Assembly: GCF_041642155.1 (NCBI RefSeq)
Contig: NZ_JBEPWZ010000137.1
Location: 1-7,533, forward strand
Direction of reading: 5' to 3'
Source: Fodinibius sp041642155
GTDB lineage: Bacteria > Bacteroidota > Rhodothermia > Balneolales > Balneolaceae
DNA: 7,533 nucleotides
The notes beneath the pieces were generated by a model. That model had not been told where the DNA came from, did no database searches, and saw nothing but the letters and a program-made list of their open reading frames with translations. Shown here one piece after another: positions 1-6,220 of this stretch. The first letter of the stretch is position 1; each line of letters starts with the position of its first letter. A program made the position numbers and the translations under genes.

Positions 1-61
1 ATATCTATAAAAATAGCCAGCAGGTTTTTATCACCTCATATCCAGACAAAAAAAAGAGTGT

Positions 62-98
62 CCCGAGTGATAGTGTCCCCAAAAGGGTATCTGTCGGG
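62..98. other. imperfect hairpin upstream of the rRNA-like segment
   Basis: The bases CCCGA (62-66) pair with TCGGG (94-98), GATA (69-72) with TATC (88-91), and CCC (78-80) with GGG (85-87). An AAAA loop closes the stem. A 2x2 mismatch and a five-base bulge interrupt it. There is no T-run after it, so it is not a good intrinsic terminator in either direction. It lies about 90 bp before the 23S-like block and could be part of the same transcript. The short match GAGTGA/TAGTG to 23S domain I is too weak to count as rRNA. Function is unknown. Confidence 0.35.
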
Positions 99-143
99 TA
101 GAATAAGAAAGTATGCTTGCCTGGGTTGGGGTGTTCCAAACAG

Positions 144-159
144 CCCTAAAACCCTAAAA
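144..159. repeat. tandem pair of CCCTAAAA
   Basis: Two perfect head-to-tail copies of the 8-mer CCCTAAAA occupy 144-151 and 152-159. With only two copies this may be chance or a small slippage product. It sits in the gene-free left end, between the hairpin and the 23S-like segment. No function is assigned. Confidence 0.5.
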
Positions 160-186
160 CACAGGGAAGTCTGCACCTTTCCCCGA

Positions 187-396
187 TAAAGTACGCCGAG
201 AAGGCGAGTGAAATAGTACCTGAAACCATACGCTTACAAGCGGTCGGAGCCTTGGTTCTTATTTGGGCTGTCGCTGGTCATGCCGCCAGAGGTTGTGAGA
301 GGTTACGCGCAAGCGAAACCCAAAAAACCAATGCTCGCAGCCAGTAAGACCCCCGAAATAAGGGCCAGGGGGCCGGCCGGCGTGCCTTTTGCATAA
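187..396 (+). rRNA. isolated 23S rRNA-like segment with enlarged helix 25
   Basis: The stretch 207-249 (begins AGTGAAATAGTACCTGAAAC and continues through CATACGCTTACAAGCGGTCG) reads like the Bacteroidota 23S consensus at the domain I/II junction, roughly E. coli 23S nucleotides 490-536. The stretch 379-396 (GGCGTGCCTTTTGCATAA) matches the block that follows helix 25 in 23S. The hairpin before them, CGCC (194-197) with GGCG (203-206), keeps the expected 23S helix. Between the two blocks helix 25 is enlarged to about 125 nt but remains paired: 241-247 with 373-379, and 250-267 with 352-370 with one bulge. The conserved 23S sequence expected before 187 (the GGCTAAATACTCC region) and after 396 (GAGCC onwards) is absent. 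This is therefore a fragment, not an rRNA gene. It could be a 23S pseudogene piece, a 23S-derived small RNA, or an assembly chimera. The match to 23S is from memory of the consensus and is strong; the interpretation is open. Confidence 0.7.
301..320 (+). other. GNRA-capped hairpin inside the helix-25 extension
   Basis: GGTT (301-304) pairs with AACC (317-320). After one A/A mismatch, CGC (306-308) pairs with GCG (313-315), and the loop is GCAA (309-312), a GNRA tetraloop. A neighbouring potential hairpin pairs CTGG (274-277) with CCAG (286-289). Both sit at the tip of the long stem 250-267/352-370. This is what a folded rRNA expansion would look like, rather than random inserted DNA. Confidence 0.5.
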
Positions 397-424
397 GAAG
401 AAGCACATTCCCTGGGAAAATGGA

Positions 425-1552
425 CTAAATCTTCGTATCCAGTACCTCTGCCTTCTCTTTATACCATTCATGGAAGCTGCCATTGGCTATTCGCTCCTTG
501 ACTTCTTCCATCAGCCAGAGATAAAAGGTAAGATTGTGCAGGGAAGCCAGCTCCAGTCCCAATAGCTCGCTGTTGCGGAACAGGTGGTGAATGTACGACA
601 TCTTGTATTGTGAGCATAGATCCGTGGGGAAATCAGGATCCAACGGCTGGTTGTGATTTTTCCACTTGGCGTTGCGAATGTTAACGTAGCCATTCCGGGT
701 GAAGATTTGTCCGTTACGCGCATTGCGGGTGGGCAGCACGCAATCAAACATGTCGATACCGCGGGCAATACAATGTAAAAGATTCGCCGGTTTGCCAACG
801 CCCATAAGGTAACGCGGCTTGTCTTCCGGCAGATAGTCGGTATTCAGGTCGGTCATCTCATACATCAGTTCTGTGGGTTCCCCTACGCTCAGCCCGCCAA
901 TGGCGATTCCCTCAAAATCGAGATCTGTTATATACTTCGACGACTCTTTACGCAAATCGGGATAGGTGCCGCCCTGGACGATGCCAAACTGAAATTGCCG
1001 GTGCTCGTATTTGGAGTTCGTATTCAGGAATGCCCGGCGTCCGCGTTCTTCCCAGCGGTGGGTAAGCTCCATCGATTCTTTGGCATAGTTGCGGCTGCTG
1101 GGATAAGGGGGACATTCATCCAGAACCATAATAATATCGGAGCCGAGGGTTCGTTGAATATCAACCACATTTTCGGGAGTAAAAAGATGCCTTGATCCAT
1201 CTAAATGGCTTTTGAAATGGGCTCCCTCTTCTTTAAGTTCCCGGTTGTCAGAAAGGGAAAAGATTTGATAGCCGCCGGAATCGGTTAGGATGGGGTGGTC
1301 CCAGTTAATAAATGAATGGAGTCCGCCTGCATTTTCGATAATTTCACAGCCCGGTCGTAAATACAGGTGATAGGTATTTCCAAGGATAATCTGTGCCTTC
1401 ACTTTATCGATAAGCTCATCCTGTTTGACGGCTTTGACGGTACCGAGGGTGCCTACAGGCATGAAGATAGGGGTGGATATAGAGCCGTGATCGGTAGAAA
1501 GTACGCCCAGGCGGGCCTTTGTCGATGATGCAGTCTGGTGTAATTCAAACAA
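425..1552 (-). CDS. tgt: queuine/preQ1 tRNA-guanine transglycosylase
   Basis: Tgt exchanges guanine-34 of GUN-anticodon tRNAs (Asp, Asn, His, Tyr) for the queuosine precursor preQ1, in the cytoplasm. The 375-residue product is full family length. It shows the N-terminal TPIFMPVGT block (27-35), the general acid Asp91 in LTDSGGYQ, DECPP (145-149), the base-binding VQGG (192-195) and GGLSVGEP (219-226), and the nucleophile Asp270 in MFDCVLPTRNARNGQ. The structural zinc site is incomplete. Where enzymes such as E. coli Tgt have CxCxxC plus His, this protein has Phe308, Thr310, Cys313 and His339. As I recall, Bacteroidota Tgt proteins often lack these cysteines, so this is probably lineage-typical and not decay. 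The start is TTG at 1552: an in-frame stop lies a few codons upstream, no ATG or GTG is available there, and the N-terminus aligns with the family. No Shine-Dalgarno is visible. It is the only minus-strand gene, divergent from the mannosyltransferase and convergent with the 23S-like segment. Confidence 0.97.
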   Translation of the reverse strand: MFELHQTASSTKARLGVLSTDHGSISTPIFMPVGTLGTVKAVKQDELIDKVKAQIILGNTYHLYLRPGCEIIENAGGLHSFINWDHPILTDSGGYQIFSLSDNRELKEEGAHFKSHLDGSRHLFTPENVVDIQRTLGSDIIMVLDECPPYPSSRNYAKESMELTHRWEERGRRAFLNTNSKYEHRQFQFGIVQGGTYPDLRKESSKYITDLDFEGIAIGGLSVGEPTELMYEMTDLNTDYLPEDKPRYLMGVGKPANLLHCIARGIDMFDCVLPTRNARNGQIFTRNGYVNIRNAKWKNHNQPLDPDFPTDLCSQYKMSYIHHLFRNSELLGLELASLHNLTFYLWLMEEVKERIANGSFHEWYKEKAEVLDTKI

Positions 1553-1655
1553 GGTATCAATAATTATATGGTTCTTTTACTTAGTTGATCACTATGGCTT
1601 AAGGTAATGAATTTCTTGCTGTAACATTAATGCGCTTTTTTTGTTATTCTTAAAA

Positions 1656-1663
1656 TAATTTTG
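1656..1663 (+). promoter_or_regulatory. putative Bacteroidota-type -7 box before the glycosyltransferase
   Basis: TAATTTTG fits the TAnnTTTG -7 consensus of the Bacteroidota primary sigma factor and lies 37 bp before the ATG at 1701. A TTTG (1640-1643) lies upstream, but the 12-base spacing is shorter than the usual 17-20 or so, so the -33 partner is doubtful. The 148-bp spacer is divergent and must also hold the tgt promoter, for which I see no clear box. Confidence 0.3.
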
Positions 1664-1700
1664 AGCTAAATTTCTGTAATTCGTTCGCTAATATCGCCTT

Positions 1701-2426
1701 ATGGCTCATTCTACATTAGTTATTGTACCCACATATAACGAATCGCATAACATCGGGAGGCTTATCGACAAAGTGATGAGCCTGGGTGATATGCATTTGT
1801 TAATTATCGACGACGGCTCGCCGGACGGGACCGCTGATATTGTCAAAAAGAAGCAGGAACAATACGCCGAAGCGCTCTTTTTAATTGAGCGTCCGGGTAA
1901 ACTGGGATTGGGTACAGCCTATGTTCGGGGATTCCGGTATGCACTGGAAAGTGGTTACACCTACATTTGCGAGATGGATGCTGATTTTTCTCATAATCCG
2001 GAAGATCTGCCGCGGCTGATTCAAGAGGTGAAAAACGGACAGGCGGATGTAGCTATTGGTTCACGGTATGCGGATGGTATAAGCATCGTCAACTGGCCGC
2101 TGAGCCGCCTTATACTCTCATACAGCGCAAATCTCTATGCACGGTTTATTACAGGCATGCCCATTTTCGACACTACGGCGGGATTCAAATGTATCCATCG
2201 GAAAGTGCTGGAGACGATCTCTGTTGAGAACATACGGTCCAACGGCTACGCCTTTCAGATTGAGCTGCACTTCAGGGCATGGAGAGCCGGTTTTACACTC
2301 AGTGAGGTAGCAATCATCTTTCGCGAAAGACAAGAGGGTATATCCAAGATGTCAAAGTCTATTGTATGGGAGGCGATCTGGCGGGTGTGGACGCTGAAAA
2401 TTCAAAGTATTATGGGGATGTTGTGA
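1701..2426 (+). CDS. polyprenol monophosphomannose synthase (GT2, DPM1-like)
   Basis: This is a family 2 glycosyltransferase of the DPM1/Ppm1 type, which moves mannose (or a similar sugar) from a nucleotide-sugar to polyprenyl phosphate on the cytoplasmic face of the membrane. The resulting lipid-linked sugar feeds extracytoplasmic glycosylation. The 241-residue protein shows VIVPTYNES (7-15), DDGSPDGT (37-44), the metal-binding EMDADFSHNPEDL (91-103), IGSRYADG (119-126), the acceptor-side DTTAGFK (157-163) and FRERQEGISKMS (207-218). No transmembrane segment is apparent, so it resembles the short soluble or peripheral DPM1 form without the C-terminal GtrA-like membrane domain. The ATG at 1701 gives the expected N-terminus but has no Shine-Dalgarno. 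The sugar and the lipid acceptor cannot be proved from sequence. It stands alone, divergent from tgt and separated by 315 bp from accA. Confidence 0.92.
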   Translation: MAHSTLVIVPTYNESHNIGRLIDKVMSLGDMHLLIIDDGSPDGTADIVKKKQEQYAEALFLIERPGKLGLGTAYVRGFRYALESGYTYICEMDADFSHNPEDLPRLIQEVKNGQADVAIGSRYADGISIVNWPLSRLILSYSANLYARFITGMPIFDTTAGFKCIHRKVLETISVENIRSNGYAFQIELHFRAWRAGFTLSEVAIIFRERQEGISKMSKSIVWEAIWRVWTLKIQSIMGML

Positions 2427-2741
2427 TTGTGAGACAGGGTGCAAGGGCCTCGAGTCCTGCGGGACAGGGCAAGAACGGAGTACTATTAACTTCCCGGGGA
2501 GAGCCTACGACACTTATTTATACTGGACGGCTTTATACTGTAGAGCGGATGTCTTTATATGGGGCGAAGGAGATCTCAATTACCGATAATATCAAACAAC
2601 CAATATTTAAACTTGGTCCTTGACCCGGTGTTTAGAAACCAGCACCCTCCGATAACCGATAACAAAATAAAGTCCTTAAACTCTTCCCAGTTGTTTGTAT
2701 ATTTGGTTCTCAATGCTTGAAACCAGTTTCAGATTATAATT
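2427..2741. other. 315-bp gap without a secure gene
   Basis: No RNA gene or convincing protein gene is seen. An open frame on + ends at 2623. It could start at ATG 2366 (inside the glycosyltransferase), GTG 2423 or GTG 2429, giving 64 to 85 residues, but it resembles no family I know and has no ribosome binding site. A near-repeat, GACAGGG followed by GCAAG, occurs around 2433-2445 and again at 2463-2474. A small hairpin, GTCC (2454-2457) with GGAC (2462-2465), lies between them. No T-run follows, so a terminator for the glycosyltransferase is not evident. The right part is AT-rich and holds the probable accA promoter. Confidence 0.5.
2698..2705 (+). promoter_or_regulatory. putative Bacteroidota-type -7 box for the accA operon
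   Basis: TATATTTG matches the TAnnTTTG -7 consensus exactly and lies 36 bp before the accA ATG, implying a short leader of about 30 nt. No clear TTTG/TTG -33 element is found at the normal spacing. It is the only good box in the gap and is suitably placed to drive the gene cluster that runs to the window end. Confidence 0.4.
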
Positions 2742-3713
2742 ATGCAGTATTTAGATTTTGAACAGCCGATCGCTGATTTGGAGAAAAAAATTAATGAACT
2801 CCGGAATCTCTCGATAACGGATGAAGATGTATTGACGCCAGAGATAAAACGCCTTGAAGAACGGGTGGATGAACTGAGAAAATCAATTTTTCAAAACCTG
2901 ACCCGGTGGCAGCGCGTGCAGCTGGCCCGCCATCCTGACCGGCCGTACACATTGGATTATATCGATAAAATCACAGAGAATTTTGTGGAAATCCACGGCG
3001 ACCGTTATCATAGCGATGACAAGGCTATTGTGGGCGGGTTTGCGACGATCAACGGAAAATCGGTCGTGATTATGGGCCATCAAAAGGGAAGGGATACGGA
3101 AAGCCGCCAGTACCGACGATTTGGAATGGCTAACCCGGAAGGCTACCGAAAGGCCTACCGGCTGATGAAACTGGCGGACAAATTTGATATGCCGGTGATT
3201 ACGTTGCTCGATACGCCGGGCGCTTATCCCGGATTAGAGGCGGAGGAGCGTGGACAGGCCGAAGCCATTGCCAAAAACCTTAAGCTGATGGCAACGCTAA
3301 ACGTACCGATCATCACGGTAGTCATTGGAGAGGGAGCCAGCGGCGGCGCCATCGGCATCGGGATGGGGAATGAGGTCTATATGATGGAGAATACCTGGTA
3401 TTCGGTTATATCGCCGGAATCCTGTTCCTCAATCTTGTGGAAAACATGGGATTATAAAGAACAGGCGGCCTCGGTGCTTAAACTGACTGCTCAAGACCTG
3501 AAGGACCTTGACATTATCGAGGGTATTATCGAAGAACCCCTGGGCGGGGCGCATCGCAATCCAGAGGCTTCGGCAGCGGTCGTGAAACAGCAGCTTCTGG
3601 AGTCGCTGGATCGGCTGGGGAACATGAGCAGCGGCGATCTTGTGGAGTCTCGAATTGAAAAGTATTCAGGGATGGGACAGTGGGAAACAGCTTCCAAAGT
3701 AGAATCGGGGTAA
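2742..3713 (+). CDS. accA: acetyl-CoA carboxylase carboxyltransferase subunit alpha
   Basis: AccA is the alpha half of the carboxyltransferase that, with AccD, passes CO2 from carboxybiotin on AccB to acetyl-CoA. This makes malonyl-CoA, the committed step of fatty-acid synthesis, in the cytoplasm. The 323-residue length is close to the E. coli protein. Visible features are the N-terminal helical region starting YLDFEQPI (3-10) with heptad-like charged residues to about 50, WQRVQLARHPDRPYTLDYI (56-74), EIHGDRYHSDD (83-93), GHQKGRDTESR (112-122), the crotonase-fold core TLLDTPGAYPGLEAEERGQ (154-172), and the oxyanion-hole glycines in GEGASGGAIGIG (196-207). ISPESCSSILWK (224-235) is also typical. 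The ATG at 2742 has an AT-rich upstream region and no Shine-Dalgarno, as is usual in this group. It is the first gene of the cluster; accD, accB and accC are not in the window. Confidence 0.98.
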   Translation: MQYLDFEQPIADLEKKINELRNLSITDEDVLTPEIKRLEERVDELRKSIFQNLTRWQRVQLARHPDRPYTLDYIDKITENFVEIHGDRYHSDDKAIVGGFATINGKSVVIMGHQKGRDTESRQYRRFGMANPEGYRKAYRLMKLADKFDMPVITLLDTPGAYPGLEAEERGQAEAIAKNLKLMATLNVPIITVVIGEGASGGAIGIGMGNEVYMMENTWYSVISPESCSSILWKTWDYKEQAASVLKLTAQDLKDLDIIEGIIEEPLGGAHRNPEASAAVVKQQLLESLDRLGNMSSGDLVESRIEKYSGMGQWETASKVESG

Positions 3714-3719
3714 CGGATC

Positions 3720-4154
3720 GTGTTTCCTGAAAAAGAGCCTGTTTTTACGTATCCCCATCAACTGAGAAGCCGTTACGGAGAAACGGATAAAATGGGCTAC
3801 GTATATTATGGCCGGTACCTGGAGTATTTTGAAGAGTCGCGTACCGAAATGATCCGATCACTGGGATTTTCTTATGCGCGACTGGAAGATAACGGCGTGA
3901 TGCTGCCGGTGGTGCATACCGAAGTGGATTACAAAGCCCCGGTCTTTTATGATGAACTGATGAAAATCGAAGTGCTCCTCTACGATATCCCTGCGGTAAA
4001 GCTGGAAACGTATTACCGCGTTTTTACGGACCGGCGGGAGGCCCCTCATATCCTGGGGAAGGTGGTACTCTGTTTTATGAATGAGGAGAACCGCAAACCG
4101 TGTCGCGCTCCGGCTGATTTTATAGATACCCTGTCTTCTGTCGTTGAATCCTGA
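3720..4154 (+). CDS. acyl-CoA thioesterase, YbgC/FadM-type hotdog fold
   Basis: This is a single-domain hotdog thioesterase of 144 residues, the normal size for the 4-hydroxybenzoyl-CoA thioesterase/YbgC family, which hydrolyses acyl-CoA or acyl-ACP thioesters. The active-site block RYGETDKMGYVYYGRYLEYF (18-37) carries the expected Asp23 and is followed by EESRTEMIRSLG (38-49), the long hotdog helix. PVVHTEVDYKAPVFYDE (63-79) and the later beta-strands complete the fold. The start is GTG at 3720, six bases after the accA stop, and no in-frame ATG is better placed. Pairing with accA fits a role in acyl-chain turnover or proofreading, but the substrate cannot be read from sequence. In proteobacteria YbgC sits with tol-pal; no tol-pal gene is present here. 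Confidence 0.9.
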   Translation: MFPEKEPVFTYPHQLRSRYGETDKMGYVYYGRYLEYFEESRTEMIRSLGFSYARLEDNGVMLPVVHTEVDYKAPVFYDELMKIEVLLYDIPAVKLETYYRVFTDRREAPHILGKVVLCFMNEENRKPCRAPADFIDTLSSVVES

Positions 4155-4160
4155 TTTGTT

Positions 4161-4667
4161 ATGCAGACTCATCATCTTACCTTATATCTGCTGGTACTGG
4201 TCTTGATTGTGGGAATGGTGATTATAGCCCTGGGCGGGGGACTTTTTGGCCAGCAACAGTTTTGGCTGTTGCAATGGCAGCATCAGGCGCTTGCCCACCT
4301 GTGTCACCAGGCAGCCGACCGATCGTTTTGGATAGGGGGGCAGCCTATGGCGGTGTGCAGCCGGTGCCTTGGAGTATACAGCGGATTTGCTTTTGGATGG
4401 ATGCTCCTCCCTCTTGCAGGATTCTGGAAGGCATATTTCTATCGCTCTTGGTTGTTGAAAAAGATTCTGTTTGCAACGGCAGTGATAAATTTGATAGATA
4501 TAATTGGAAATTTCGCTGCTTTTTGGGAAAATACGCTGACTTCACGGCTGGTATTGGGGGGACTGCTGGGAATAGCCGCTGCAGTACTCTTTTCGGGAGT
4601 ATTTTTTAACAGGAAAAAAGAATCAACGGGGGACCATTATGGAAAACTCACAACAACGGGAATTTGA
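4161..4667 (+). CDS. DUF2085 integral membrane protein
   Basis: The protein is 168 residues with about four hydrophobic segments (roughly 7-28, 70-88, 100-121, 128-148). The DUF2085 signature is clear: LCHQAADRSFWIGG (47-60) followed by MAVCSRCLGVYSGF (63-76). The invariant-looking CHQ and CxxC residues (Cys48, His49, Cys66, Cys69) could bind a metal or form a redox pair; that is an inference, as the family has no established function known to me. The start ATG is six bases after the thioesterase stop. The last 29 bp overlap the next gene, so translation is probably coupled. Confidence 0.85.
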   Translation: MQTHHLTLYLLVLVLIVGMVIIALGGGLFGQQQFWLLQWQHQALAHLCHQAADRSFWIGGQPMAVCSRCLGVYSGFAFGWMLLPLAGFWKAYFYRSWLLKKILFATAVINLIDIIGNFAAFWENTLTSRLVLGGLLGIAAAVLFSGVFFNRKKESTGDHYGKLTTTGI

Positions 4668-5235
4668 TAATCCACAGCGGGATGCCGGTCATCAACCGGA
4701 TCCTTCATACTGGATGTCGGTGACGACGGCGGGACTGATATTCGGGATCATAGCTTTTGTCTTGTCATTAATCACCAGTTACGCGGTCATCAACTCGGAA
4801 CCTACGGGTTCCCTCTTTTCACCCTCTCAATTTATCGGTATTTTTGCCTGTCTGGTTGGAGCTTTTGGTGGTATGCTGGCAACCTGGCATTATGCGCGGG
4901 AATATGAAGATATTCCCATCAAGTTGGGAAAGGGGGCGCTTATTGGATTTTTAACGGGAGTCTGTATCACCATTGTAAGCGTGGTACTGAGCCAGGTGTG
5001 GCAGTTTGTGGACCCGGATATGACCCAGAAAATGATCGACAGCACGATCGCCAACTTGGAGGCGATGGATATGCCGGACGCCCAAAAGCAACAAATGATT
5101 GATGCCACGGTCGAAGGACTCCGCAGCAATGACAGTATCGGCATGCAGCTGCTGTGGGGTCTGCCGATTAACGGCATTCTCAATCTTATCACCGGTATGA
5201 TCGGGGCAAAAATATTTGGCAAGCAGGAAGGATAA
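4639..5235 (+). CDS. DUF4199-type membrane protein
   Basis: The product is 198 residues with a polar N-terminus (1-24) and about four membrane helices (roughly 27-51, 62-83, 97-121, 168-192). A charged, Met-rich helical stretch between the third and fourth (125-165, for example DPDMTQKMID and MPDAQKQQMIDATVEG) probably lies outside the bilayer. This topology, the HYAREYED loop and the early GLIFGIIAF segment fit DUF4199, a family frequent in Bacteroidota with no assigned function. The family call is by pattern, not by a catalytic motif. The start at ATG 4639 is supported by GGGGGA (4628-4633), one of the few good Shine-Dalgarno sites here, and lies inside the DUF2085 gene. Confidence 0.72.
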   Translation: MENSQQREFDNPQRDAGHQPDPSYWMSVTTAGLIFGIIAFVLSLITSYAVINSEPTGSLFSPSQFIGIFACLVGAFGGMLATWHYAREYEDIPIKLGKGALIGFLTGVCITIVSVVLSQVWQFVDPDMTQKMIDSTIANLEAMDMPDAQKQQMIDATVEGLRSNDSIGMQLLWGLPINGILNLITGMIGAKIFGKQEG

Positions 5236-5254
5236 CATTTATGATGAAATTTTA

Positions 5255-6220
5255 ATGAGCGAGGAGGCAGAATACAAGCAACAGTTAACGGCATCCGATC
5301 CTGCCGGCGCCTATACTTCCTGGGCCGAACGTAACGGTTTTTCCCACTGGGTGTTGGCGTTGATATGGATCATAGCGGCTTTTATGCTATTTCAGGTTAC
5401 CGCTTCGGTCATTGCGCTTGCCCTGATCGGGATGGAAGGGGGACTTAGCTCCGACCCGTCGGAAGCAATGAAGTTGATGATGGATAACCTGGACCTGGTC
5501 TTTATTGGTAATTCAACGGGACAAATTCTCTTCCTCGGGCTGGCGACCTGGTTTTATGCCCGTCTCCATACGTCCCGGTCCGCACACAAGGTCTTTATGC
5601 GATTTAACTTTCGTAGCGATACCCTGCGCTACATGTTGCTGGCAGTGGTTCTGTTGGTTGCGGGTCAGCCTGTCATCTGGTTCCTTTCGTGGCTCAATAC
5701 CCTCATCCCCCTTCCGGATGCCTTTGCCAATATCCAAACTTCGCAGATGGAGATGATTGAAAATTTCCTGCAAAGCGATCATATGATGTGGCTTACGCTT
5801 TTCCACGTGGCTGTCGTCCCGGCAATATGCGAGGAGGTGTTATATCGCAGTTACGTACTGCGGGCCTTTGAGAAAAGCTGGGGCATCTGGCCGGCTATTA
5901 TTATTTCGGGGCTGCTTTTCGGACTTTATCATATGCAGTTGAGCAATCTTTTTCCCCTGGCCGCTATCGGAATACTTCTTGCCTATATCACCTGGGTTTC
6001 TAAAAGCGTATTACCCGCTATGGCCGGGCATTTTGCGAATAACGGGGGCAGCGTGCTGTACGGAACCTATTACCCGGAGTCAGCTTTTGCCGAGATGACC
6101 CCGGAATCGATGCCTCCCATCTGGGCTGTAAGTATCAGTCTGTTAATTACGTCATATATTGTATATTGGATGTATAATCAGTATCAAAAAAATAGGCACG
6201 AGGAGGCATATTATGTTTGA
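5255..6220 (+). CDS. CPBP family intramembrane metalloprotease (Abi/CAAX protease-like)
   Basis: This is a multi-pass membrane protein of the CPBP (Abi, CAAX prenyl protease Rce1-like) family, whose members are predicted or shown to be glutamate-dependent intramembrane peptidases. From the ATG at 5255 it has 321 residues. All motifs are present: motif 1 EEVLYR (Glu193, Glu194, Arg198), motif 2 FGLYH (222-226, His226) and motif 3 AGHFANN (257-263, His259 with following Asn). Hydrophobic segments lie near 32-58, 82-101, 124-147, 178-193, 211-226 and 231-247, with another at the C-terminus. An upstream in-frame TTG (5216) would add 13 residues and overlap the DUF4199 gene by 20 bp. I prefer 5255 because it is an ATG 19 bp after that gene's stop, with AT-rich sequence before it. 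The substrate is unknown, and there is no prenylation or bacteriocin gene nearby. Confidence 0.92.
   Translation: MSEEAEYKQQLTASDPAGAYTSWAERNGFSHWVLALIWIIAAFMLFQVTASVIALALIGMEGGLSSDPSEAMKLMMDNLDLVFIGNSTGQILFLGLATWFYARLHTSRSAHKVFMRFNFRSDTLRYMLLAVVLLVAGQPVIWFLSWLNTLIPLPDAFANIQTSQMEMIENFLQSDHMMWLTLFHVAVVPAICEEVLYRSYVLRAFEKSWGIWPAIIISGLLFGLYHMQLSNLFPLAAIGILLAYITWVSKSVLPAMAGHFANNGGSVLYGTYYPESAFAEMTPESMPPIWAVSISLLITSYIVYWMYNQYQKNRHEEAYYV
6201..6206 (+). promoter_or_regulatory. perfect Shine-Dalgarno for the DUF2007 gene
   Basis: AGGAGG lies six bases before ATG 6213 and decides that start over upstream in-frame codons. It sits inside the last codons of the CPBP gene. A site this strong stands out, because most genes in the window have none. 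Confidence 0.8.

Noticed and set aside
1..186. Further 23S, tmRNA, RNase P or SRP RNA sequence in the left end
   Set aside because: I looked for the conserved blocks of each (for example CTAAATACTCC of 23S, GAGGAAAGTCC of RNase P) and found none; the GAGTGA/TAGTG match is too short.
406..422. Dyad-symmetric sequence after the tgt stop as a tgt terminator
   Set aside because: The arms around CCCTGGG leave almost no loop and no T-run follows on the minus strand.
259..483. Minus-strand 74-codon open frame over the rRNA-like segment
   Set aside because: It is antisense to the 23S-like structure and runs into the tgt 3' end; its composition is Arg/Gly/Phe-rich and low-complexity, with no family resemblance.
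2435..2470. tRNA-like T-arm around CTCGAGTCC
   Set aside because: There is no matching acceptor stem, anticodon arm or D-arm at the right distances.
5216..5254. TTG 5216 as the start of the CPBP protease
   Set aside because: It overlaps the upstream gene and adds 13 non-hydrophobic residues without family support; the ATG at 5255 is simpler. It cannot be fully excluded.
5216..6220. CPBP protein as a phage abortive-infection or bacteriocin-immunity gene
   Set aside because: The family is historically called Abi, but the neighbours here are housekeeping lipid genes, with no toxin, phage or bacteriocin gene.
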